A DNA stretch of 64,000 nt, from NCBI GenBank assembly GCA_963383645.1, contig OY726567.1, positions 71,570,947 to 71,634,946 of the forward strand, in the 5' to 3' direction. The position numbers and the translations under genes are program-made. The notes beneath the pieces were generated by a model. That model worked only from the letters and a program-made list of their open reading frames with translations. It did not search any database and was not told the origin of the DNA. Source of the DNA: Muscardinus avellanarius (lineage: Eukaryota > Chordata > Mammalia > Rodentia > Gliridae). Of this stretch, positions 55,961 to 64,000 are shown piece after piece. Position 1 is the stretch's first letter; the number at the start of each line of letters is the position of its first letter.

Positions 55961-56095
55961 ACCAGAGGACAAGCCTGGTGGCCTCAAGGGCCCCCATCAC
56001 CTTGTATCTCCCACCTGGATGGGGAAGTCTGGGAGACAATCTCCCATTTCTGTTCCTCCTTCTGAAATCCAGCAGACCTCAAAAGTCAGGTGAGA

Positions 56096-56284
56096 GCCAG
56101 GTGTGGTGGCACACACCTGTAATCCTAGTACTTTGGAGGCTGAGACAGGAGCATTCCAAGTTGAAAGTCAGCTTCAGCAACTTAGCAAGATCTTGTTTCA
56201 AAATTAAAAAATAAAATAGGTTTGGAGGTGTGGCTCAGAGGTAAAATGCCCTTGGGTTTAATCCCTAGTACCACACAAAAAAAT
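56096..56284 (+). mobile_element. B1-dID-type SINE
   Basis: Full copy, GCCAGGTGTGGTGGCACACA to CCCTAGTACC. Confidence 0.9.
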
Positions 56285-56301
56285 GAAAGTCCAGTGGTCA
56301 A

Positions 56302-56489
56302 GCTGGGCATGGTGGCACACGTTTGTAATCCCAGTACCTGGGAAGCTGAGACAGGAGGATTTCAGGTTTGCGGCCAGCCTCAGCTACTTAGTGGGGCCCT
56401 CCACAACAAAAGACCTTGTTTCAAAATAAAAACTAAAATTCGGGCTGGGAGTATTGCTTGGAGGTAGAATGCCCCTGAGTTCAAGCCCC

Positions 56490-56493
<4 letters not shown>
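56302..56493 (+). mobile_element. B1-dID-type SINE (source-like copy of a 62-bp duplication)
   Basis: Full copy. Its first 46 bases and 16 bases of upstream non-SINE sequence recur at 58038-58099. Confidence 0.9.

Positions 56494-56521
<28 letters not shown>
56494..56521. repeat. (CA)14 microsatellite
   Basis: SINE tail expanded as CA. Confidence 0.95.
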
Positions 56522-56524
<3 letters not shown>

Positions 56525-56929
56525 CGGTGGGCAACTTCCTAGACCTCAGCTTCCTCCTGCTCATGTGGATAATACCTAACCTGCCCTGCCCAAGAGACCA
56601 CGGAGGCCCACATAGAATCTGGGGCAGACAACGATGGTAGGACACACACACACCACAGCCAGAATACTCCTACCTCGCCACACAGGGAGCAACGCTGCCC
56701 CCTGCAGGCCATGACGACCTACCCAGAAGGACCTTAGGCACAGGGTCTCAAGGTCTCTAAACACCAGAGCTCATAGGCAGGAAGGCCCCGAGGCAGTGCG
56801 CATTTCCTGCTCCCCCAAGGACCCACAATGTGTTTGCTTCAGCTGCTCTGGAATCAATCAGAACACTTTCCTACAACCACCACTGGTTAGCGCGGGACGT
56901 TTAGCACACAGCCCACTGCGGCTGTGTGG
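56522..56929. other. Single-copy intron
   Basis: No gene or repeat recognised. Confidence 0.45.
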
Positions 56930-57140
56930 GTCTAAATAGTTTTAAACACTTCTGTGTTTTTTATGGCACTATATTTAGAAACCTCTAAATAAAACCCACA
57001 GAGAACGTTGCAATAATATACATTTTTTAAACTCACTAATTGAATGTTGCCATTACAAGTGCTATTTTGGACCATCTGCTAAATATGTAATTTAGAAATT
57101 AAGATTCATATCTTACAGGATACTAATTATCCTCTGAATC
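56930..57140. promoter_or_regulatory. Candidate conserved non-coding island
   Basis: AT-rich, repeat-free. TCACTAATTGAATGTTGCC, GCCATTACAAGTGC and GATACTAATTATCC lie close together, with MEF2-like CTATATTTAG. Regulatory role is inferred. Confidence 0.4.
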
Positions 57141-57742
57141 CATGTGGGGACTTTTTGAGCACACACTAGGAGTCCCACAGATGGCAACGATATCCACCTC
57201 AGTCCCAAGGCCGGATGTCAAGCAGCCAAGAGGACCAGCATGGACACCGCTCAACCACAAAGCCAAAGCCTCGGCGCGGCGGCGGCAGCAGGGACATCAG
57301 GAGGCCACACACCTTCCAGGCCCTACACTCCGCAATCTGAACTCAACAGAGGTGGAAATTTCTGTGAGCTAACCCACAGCCTATTTTCCCAAGGCTTCCT
57401 CCATCCCTCCATCTTGCAGAAGTCTAAGACCTACCCTATGCCCGGGCACCAGGGCCTCAAAGATTCCTAAAGGCTCCTTCAGCTGCCAATCCATGAGACA
57501 CTCAGACACCATCCTCCTGTGCCACTGCCCCCTCCCCCGGTCCTGTGGCACTTGGTACGCACAGCTCCGACTAAGAATAGAGACCGACTCTGTTCCCAAC
57601 ACAGCCTGACCTCTCACTCCAGCGACCCCATGTCCCTCACAGGAACCATGCCCCACGGGCACAGCAGACCACCATAGGGGCCTTGTGACTCTCCCCGTCA
57701 CCTCCCTTCCTGTGAACCCTCAGCTCTAATGATGCAGTCTGC
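57141..57742. other. Single-copy intron
   Basis: No gene or repeat recognised. Confidence 0.45.
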
Positions 57743-57868
57743 AGGCAGGTGTGGCACAGGCCTGCGATCCCAGTGCCTGGGAGGCTGAGACAGAAGGATA
57801 GGGGGTTTGAGGCCAGTCTCAGCACCTCAGAGAGACCTATGGGTTCAACTCCCGGTACCAAAAAAAAC
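57743..57868 (+). mobile_element. B1-dID-type SINE, internally deleted
   Basis: The B1 half joins directly to GGGTTCAACTCCCGGTACC. The linker and ID start are missing. Confidence 0.82.
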
Positions 57869-58037
57869 AGAAAGATGCAGGCTGAGGGTGTTTCCTTCTG
57901 CGGCCAACACTACAGCTCTGAGCCACAGTGACTGGAACAATTCCTAGGAGCAGCTCCACAGGCAACCTAGAAGCCTCCTCTTCTGTGCTCAATGTAGGGA
58001 AGTGGCTTTTTGTCCCAAAGGAGGGGGACAAAAAATT

Positions 58038-58099
58038 AAAGTCCAGTGGTCAAGCTGGGCACGGTGGCACACGTTTGTAATCCCAGGACCTGGGAAGCT
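58038..58099 (+). repeat. 62-bp duplicate of 56286-56347
   Basis: AAAGTCCAGTGGTCAAGCTG and the following SINE start match 56286-56347 at 60 of 62 bases, then identity stops abruptly. Confidence 0.93.
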
Positions 58100-58530
58100 C
58101 ACTCCAAATGCGATTCACGATGCAGAAGGACCTGTCACTTGAGACTACTAAGATGCTTCCGGATCCCACGATCAGTTCCCTGATCGATAAATCCCACTTG
58201 TGTACCACGCCACGCCACCTCCATGACTCCCCAGGCTGGAGCAGTCCATCCTGTGCCCGTAAGACAGGCCTCCCACGCTTCACGATGCAGAAGCGCTGCC
58301 CCCAGTTTTCTCTTACTCGAGAGGGTAAGAAAGCCAGGAAAGTCATGAGACAAGTGGATGTTCCTCATCCCAAGGCATGTTTGGCCCTTGAGTTTTTACC
58401 TTCATTCAATTCTTAAGTCCTACATACAACTGAAAGGCGGGGGGGGGGGCAAAATCAGAAAGCAGCACAGTCGGTATAATGCACATAGGGCACACAGACT
58501 GTCCCTGGAGGAAACAAGAAAACCAAAGAC
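58100..58530. other. Single-copy intron with a short direct repeat
   Basis: TTCACGATGCAGAAG occurs at about 58114 and 58280. A G-run is at 58438-58449. No gene recognised. Confidence 0.5.
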
Positions 58531-58735
58531 AAGTTAAGCGTGGTGACGCACGACTGTACTCTTAGTACTTGAGAGGCTGAGACAGGAGGACAGCAGGTTG
58601 GAGGCCAGCCTTGGCAACTTAGCAAGGCCCGCCACGACTCAGTGAGACCCTATTTCAAAGTAAAAAGGGCTGGGGGTGCAGCTCAGAGACAGAGCGTCCC
58701 CGGATTCAACCATCGGCACCAAAACAAAACAACAG
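58531..58735 (+). mobile_element. B1-dID-type SINE
   Basis: Full diverged copy, AAGCGTGGTGACGCACGACT to CGGCACCAAAACAAAAC. Confidence 0.87.
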
Positions 58736-59439
58736 AGAAGCAGAAAGAAAACACAGAAGAGCAGAGGCGCATCAACAGGAAGGGAAGACAGAGACCCACC
58801 GCGCGCAGGTCAGGCCTTGCTGCACGGCGGTGGCCATCCCAAAGATGAGGACTCGGAGGCTCGGAGAGGTGCGGTCAGGAGCCCCTGCCACCCACGGTTC
58901 AGAGCCACCAACACCCCGTGTCCCTCCCGCCTCCCCCCCCTCCTTCCAGGGGCTGGCTCTGAAGCCCCATCTCAAACGCCTACACCTCCAGGTACCGGGA
59001 GCGGCGGAGCCCACTGCTGCGCAGTAATTACCCTGCTCCAGTGAGCAATCGACGCCGCTCTGAACTTGGGACGATGTCCCCTAAAGTCAAGAGAGAACTG
59101 AAATAAATGAAAAAGAAAGCCCAGGGAGGCAAGGAAGATAAACAGCTGTGGGGCCGTTGAAGTCTATTGAAGGGAAGGAGACAAAACCCAAACCTCGCGG
59201 CTGAGATTAGATCAGGACGCACAGGACTCGGGTGGAGGCGGCAGGCTGCCTCACAAGGGCTGTCAGAGAAACGAAGCTCCGGCAGAGAGCTGGCAGGGCT
59301 CAGAGGCAGCACACCTGGAAAGCCACATGCCGCACACACCCCTGTAGCAACTGCTAGACGCGACACACGGGACCCAGCTCAAGAGAGGACCTGGAGGGGC
59401 TGGGGTTCCCACCCAGCAACGCAAACGCAAGCGGCACAC
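58736..59439. other. Single-copy GC-rich intron
   Basis: No gene recognised. CpG content is moderately high at 58800-59060 but falls short of a clear CpG island. Confidence 0.45.
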
Positions 59440-59534
59440 CCACGCCGGAAACTGGTCTGCAATTTCTCATAAAGTTAAAATGCATCAGGACCCAGCAATC
59501 CCACTCCTAAGTGTCTAAATATGAAAGGTTGAAA

Positions 59535-59940
59535 CCAGGCGCGGTGGTGCACACCTGTAATCCCAGCACTTGGGAGTCTGAGACGGGAGGATTGCGGTTC
59601 GTAGCCAGCCTCGGCTACTTAGTGAGGCCCTCTGCGACTCAGTGAGACCCTGCTTCAAAATAAAAAGTAAGAGCCGGGCGTGGTGGCGCACGCTTGTAAT
59701 CCCCGCGCTCGGGAGGCGGAGACAGGAGGATCGCGCTGGTTCAAAGCCAGCCTTAAGAGACCCTGTTTCCAAATAAAAATATAAAATAGGTCTGGGAGTG
59801 TAGCCGGAGGTAGACGGGCTTCCAGGAACCCCAGTACCACCAAAAAATAAATAAATAAATAAATAAACAAAAAATAAAAAGTAAAATAGGGCGAGGGAGT
59901 CAGAGGCAGGCTGCCCCTGGGTTCGATCCCTAGAACCAAA
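59535..59940 (+). mobile_element. B1-dID SINE split by a younger same-strand SINE
   Basis: B1 half 59535-59670 and ID half 59885-59940 belong together. AAATAAAAAGTAA repeats at 59658-59670 and 59872-59884 as the target duplication. Confidence 0.9.
59671..59871 (+). mobile_element. Young-type B1-dID SINE nested in the older copy
   Basis: Box-B-replaced subfamily with GGGCTTCCAGGAACCCCAGT and an (AAAT)n tail. Confidence 0.93.
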
Positions 59941-60365
59941 AAAGGGGAGAAAGTGGGCAAAGGAAGATATACGTTTAGAGCATCCCGTGGGTCCCTAAGA
60001 AAACGTTCAAATCGAATGAGGACAGGTGGAAAGGGCGACAAAGGCGACTGACCGCCACACAGCTGGACCGGAGCCATGGAGGAGGACGGGAATACCTGGT
60101 TAAATACATAAGTGGGAGAAGGGACATTCCTCCTCGTCAAAGAATGCCAATTAATAAATGCAGAAGAAATAAGGCAGACAGAAAGTCACCACTGTAACTT
60201 CCCCGTGATAATTATCAGCGGCGAGATCCACTACGAGTGCCGAAAACTGGTGGGTACGATTTCAAGAAGAAATAGGTTATTTGCATAGTCTCAAAAAAAT
60301 CTCCCCCGAGATACTCATTAATTACAAAGGAAACAAACCTGACCTTACGATGGCTATTCATAGCA

Positions 60366-60474
60366 GACAATGCCTCTACCAAGGGACCAGGGGGATGCCA
60401 TCATTGACGAGGCAGTGACAGACACTACCTCTACCAAGGGACCGGGGAACATCACCAGTGACAAGACAGAGACA
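60366..60474. repeat. 55-bp tandem duplication inside the L1M 3' UTR
   Basis: Units 60366-60420 and 60421-60474 share CTCTACCAAGGGACC and similar ends (GCAGTGACA/GACAGAGACA). They are clearly diverged. Confidence 0.85.
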
Positions 60475-60745
60475 TGCCCTCCCTGTGCATGACACGCAGA
60501 GAAGGCCGCAGCATCGCTTCCGGGGTTTTCTGTCCAAAAAGGCGCAGCCTCCACCTAAAACACGAAAGAATGTCAGACACGCTCCCTCTGAGAGACGTTC
60601 TACAAAATGTCTGGCCAGTGTTACTCAAGTGTCACAAGAGACAGAGGAAGATCAGAGACGCCCCAGATTGCAGACTGATGGGGGGGGGGGCGCAATGTGA
60701 TGGGAAATCCTGGCCCAGCTCCTAGAACAAAGAAAGGACCCGCGA

Positions 60746-60930
60746 GCCAGGTGCGGGAACTCATGCCTGTCAGCCCAGTACTTGGGAGGCGAAGACAGGA
60801 GGATTGTGGGTTCAATGCCAGCCTCAGCAACTTAGCAACAAGATCCTATTTCAAAATAGAAGATAAAAACGGCTGGGGTGTAGCTCAGAGGTAGAATGCC
60901 TCTGCGTCCAATCCTCGGTGCTAGAAAAGG
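60746..60930 (+). mobile_element. B1-dID-type SINE
   Basis: Full copy, GCCAGGTGCGGGAACTCATG to CAATCCTCGGTGC. Confidence 0.9.
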
Positions 60931-62546
60931 GAGTGAGAATAGTAGTAGGAAGACTGGCAAAACCTGAAAAGACCCTGAGGCTGCTGGTGCCGCACGATGA
61001 CCTGTGTCGGCCATGGTGCCCACATCCAGGCCGTGTCCCCTCCAGGTGTGCACCTCCAGCCAGCACCCGCACCCTGGCTGTGCTGCAGGAGGCCACATGG
61101 GAATTGGAACCGTAGAGCGTGGGCCTGGCCCTGGTGCTTAGTCAAGTCTCTTATCCCAAACGTTCCTAGGGCTCCTCACGGAGAACGTGAGAACCGTGAC
61201 AGTCACAGAGAGGACCACATGGCATCCACAGACCAGAACATCCACACGTAAACATCAGCTGGGGCCACTGGGGCCGGGCAGGGCGCAGCATGGGCCTGGA
61301 GGAGAAGCTATCCGTTGGGGTGTGTTTGGCGCTCCACCTCTGGGCAGACCTGAAGTGCAGAGGCCCACAGCCCGCGGTCAGCCTCTCTGGGCCTGGCTGC
61401 CTGTGTTCACATAAGCTGTCAGCCTAAGGAAAGAGCTTCCACGTACGGTTGCTTCACAGCTTCCACGTACGGGTTGCTTCACAGACACCTGTGCTGCCGA
61501 CTAAGGCCAACGGGCCATGCCACAACCACAGGTTCCCAGGGCTGTGGCCAAGCACCGGCCTCCTGCGGCTGCGTTGACTTTGCCTCAGTCCTGTCCAAGC
61601 CTCTCCCTGCCCTCTCCACTCTCCCTGTTTAGAAAATCAAAACAAGTAGCTGAAGAAGGGCCCTTCCTTGCTGGTTCTCAGCACGGGAGCTCTGGGGCCG
61701 CAGGGCACAGGCCTCCATTCCACAGCCCTCCAGGTAGAAGCGCACACAGTCAGGCATGAGGGGAGGGCCTCCCACTTGCACCTTGGGCAGGGTCCCCTCT
61801 GGCACACGCATTTCAAGTGGGCAAAGCTGGAAGAGGCCACAGAAGTGGTCCTCGGCTTCTCAAGCCTGGACAGTGCTCTCAGGCTCCCTAACTTTGTGGG
61901 AACAGAGCAAGCCCAAGCTCCAGCCCCTGCACAGAAGCCGGAGGTGCCCAGCCCTTGACTCGGCTGCAAAAGGGCAGGAGCTGGAGATTTGAGAGGCTGT
62001 CTGCACTGAGCAATGGTGCACTCCAAGACCCACCCAAGGTACTGCTGGAGCACGCTCTTACCCCCATCTCCATTCAGTCCCCACATCCCCCAGCCACACT
62101 GTCCCTGCGGACTCCAGAGACAATGGCCTTCTCCTCAGTACCCTCCTCCCCGGCATCCAAGACCCTGCAAGCCTCAGGTCTCATGCCCCTTCCATGAGCC
62201 TGGCTAAGAGCTCCTGGTTCCCTGGGGCTGCCTCACATCTGCTCACTCCTCTACCTCCTGAGAGGAACCTGGGTGCAGGAGCCCCAAATTAGTCTCTCCT
62301 GCCCAAGGACCATGTCCTGCTGTGCTGGCTCTCTCCTGGGGGCTGGGGGGGCAACGTATGTCTCCACGCCCCTACTCCTCCAGGAGACCCTCTCCTCTCC
62401 AGCTCTGCCCCTACCCCCAGCCAGGTTTCTTTGGGCCATTCCTTATAGCCTTCCTGGCTCCAAGCCACCACTCTCCCATTTATTTTCCCACTGGTCATCT
62501 TGCACGCCACCTCATATCCTGGAGTGTGTACCAAACCACACTTTTC
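60931..62546. other. Single-copy GC-rich intron
   Basis: 1.6 kb without recognised repeats. A short direct repeat CTTCCACGTACGG(G)TTGCTT lies at 61436-61482. No gene recognised. Confidence 0.5.
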
Positions 62547-62718
62547 CCCACCCCCAATACTGAGGATTAGGCCCATGACCACTGAGCTACACAACCAATC
62601 CTTTTATACTTTGAGACAGAATCTCATTAAGTGTCCAAGCTGGCATCAAGCCTGTGATCCTCCTGCCTCAGACCCCCAAGTCGCTGGAATTACAGGTGTG
62701 CATAATCACACTTGGCTA
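62547..62718 (-). mobile_element. B1-dID-type SINE, diverged
   Basis: Reverse-strand copy, CAATACTGAGGATTAGGCCC to ATAATCACACTTGGCTA. Confidence 0.85.
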
Positions 62719-62741
62719 TTGGCTGGTTGATTGATTGATTT

Positions 62742-62817
62742 TGGTGGTACTGGGGACTGAGCCAGGGCCTTGGCCATGCTAGGCAAGCACTCTCTCCCTG
62801 AGGTTCACCACCAGCCC
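62742..62817 (-). mobile_element. Free-standing ID element
   Basis: Complement of the ID body: GGTACTGGGGACTGAGCCAG and TGCTAGGCAAGCACTCTCTC, to CACCAGCCC. Confidence 0.85.
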
Positions 62818-64000
62818 GCCACCAAGCCACACTCTTCAATAGGGTACAGTTCTGTACAACTCCCTTGCTCAAACACTGGCTTCCTGCTACAGTGACAAGG
62901 AAGCTGTCTAGGAGAGAGGCAGGCTCTGGGCAGGTGGAGTGCCACACCCTTGCCCAGTCTCCCCACAGCCACAAGGTCCTCCAAGACAGCCTGGTGCTGA
63001 GCACCGACAGCCAGGACAGCGGGAGAGAACCCCCGTCCAGTCTCAGGCAGGTGCCTCCAACGCCTCTAGGACGGCATGTGGGAACAGACTGCACTGGGTC
63101 CCTGCGTCCTCTGCGGGAGGAACAGGGGAGGGCCAGACGCAGAGAAGCCAGCCCAAGGAGGCCCAGCCAGGAAGACAGGACAGTCTGTCATGCCACTTGG
63201 ATCTCACTGGAGAGCTAGATTTGGAGTGCAATGGTCCACACAGACTGCAGACACAGCGTCCGGGGCTCACACGGGCATGATCATACCGCCTCCGGGGGCT
63301 TCAAGGAAGTCCAAGGACGGTGACAGCGGGGCTCCTGCAGGAGCATCCATGCCCCAGCTCCAGGGATGCTCCAGACCCAGGCTTCCAGGACAAAACTGGA
63401 TGGGACTGCCGTGAGGACCCTTCCAGCTCTGAGATGCCTGACAGACTCCTCCCCAGTAGCTGACCGACTCCCTGTCTCCACCGTGCTGAGAGGACCAGGC
63501 CACACAAGGCATCTGTACCTCCAACTGGAGCCTCACACCTACTCGCTGCCTGCCATGCCCAGACCCCTGCTGGCCCCGCCACACAGAGACAAGAGCAAGA
63601 GAAAGCTGTGGACCCACCCTACGCCATTCAGCCCAGAGCAGCTGAGGGCTCCCCTGCCTGGAGCCTCCCTGGAGGGGGATGGCACAATTTCACAGCTCCA
63701 TGCGGGCAGCTCATTAGCAGATGCATTGATCTTGCTTCTCAGGGTAAGCGTCTCTGAGCTCCATGTGGAGGGAGCAGGCACAGAATTAGGGCTGTCCTAG
63801 AACTTTTGCCGGAAACAGGCCATCAAGAGCCCAAGGACATCCGCCACCAGCACCAGAGCCACAGAAGCTGTGGCAGAAGCACGGCACACGGGCCATCTGC
63901 GGAAAGGACATCAGAGTGATACTTCCCCAAAACGCAAAGACCATCTCCACTTGCCCTCCTTGCTGCCTGCAGCCCATCCTTGGCTCACTCTGGACTGGCA
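62818..64000. other. Single-copy GC-rich intron to window end
   Basis: No gene or repeat recognised. Overlapping frames on both strands are compositional. Confidence 0.5.

Larger units (their letters stand above)
59440..60745 (+). mobile_element. Ancient L1M: ORF2 end and 3' UTR, split by SINEs
   Basis: ACCCAGCAATCCCACTCCTA (about 59490) is from ORF2. After the SINE interruption (59535-59940) the 3' UTR resumes: CTCATTAATTACAAAGG, CTCTACCAAGGGACC, TCTGTCCAAAAAGGCGCAGC, TCTACAAAATGTCTGGCCAG, then a TCCTGGCCCAGCTCCTAGAA end. No intact frame remains. Confidence 0.8.
12568..64000 (-). other. MAD1L1: MAD1L1 intron, portion 5' of the exon
   Basis: At least 51 kb separate this exon from the preceding one. 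I did not find the preceding MAD1 segment (around Asp-Leu-Ser-Arg-Phe-Val-Val-Glu). No independent gene nested in this intron is convincing: long frames are repeat-derived or lack splice and family support. Confidence 0.8.

Noticed and set aside
58741..59060. CpG island promoter
   Set aside because: CpG density is only moderately raised, and no first exon, core promoter or bidirectional layout is visible.
60180..60310. AT-containing block first read as a conserved enhancer
   Set aside because: The order of motifs through 60745 matches an old L1M 3' UTR, which explains it without regulation.
1..64000. CRISPR arrays, operons, phage or plasmid features
   Set aside because: Direct repeats here are microsatellites, minisatellites or SINEs. 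The sequence is clearly mammalian.

Overview
This window is mammalian genomic DNA, very probably from a squirrel-family rodent (Sciuridae: ground squirrel, marmot or tree squirrel). About 90 whole or partial copies of one short retroposon are scattered on both strands. Its left half resembles 7SL RNA/B1 and its right half resembles tRNA-Ala/ID. I know this composite (B1-dID type) from squirrels and their relatives. There are no bacterial-type genes or operons. Nearly all long open reading frames are accidental readings through repeats or GC-rich intron.

The one protein-coding feature I can support is a 145-base exon at 12423-12567 on the minus strand. It has a good acceptor, a good donor and a coiled-coil translation that matches the middle of MAD1L1 (MAD1, spindle assembly checkpoint). 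No other MAD1L1 exon is recognisable. The window therefore reads as MAD1L1 intron, with about 51 kb on the 5' side of the exon (higher coordinates) and about 12 kb on the 3' side. In the species I know, this gene has very large introns.

Layout: 1-12.4 kb is downstream intron dense in SINEs, with simple repeats and old L1 3' ends. 12.4-12.6 kb is the exon. 13-22 kb is SINE-rich, with a squirrel L1 3' end, an MLT1-like LTR and a 313-base alternating purine/pyrimidine (GT/GC) block. 23-26 kb is an unusually repeat-poor, GC-rich stretch. 26-36.7 kb holds a (CAG)14 tract, a small hAT-like transposon, more LTR and L1 fragments, and a three-layer nest of SINEs. 39-45 kb holds a broken Tigger/pogo transposon split by a young SINE, a 234-base pure pyrimidine block and an inverted L1 3' end. 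48.9-49.7 kb is a higher-order minisatellite. 50.6-55 kb is repeat-poor. 59.4-60.7 kb is an old L1 split by nested SINEs. The remainder is single-copy intron.

Several repeat-free, AT-leaning islands rich in homeodomain-type TAAT cores (about 5.6, 15.3, 25.9, 30.6, 37.1, 47.9, 51.7, 54.6 and 57.0 kb) look like conserved non-coding or enhancer elements. That is inference from sequence texture only. I see no novel gene system. The more unusual observations are this chain of candidate regulatory islands and a SINE subfamily whose ID-derived box B is replaced.
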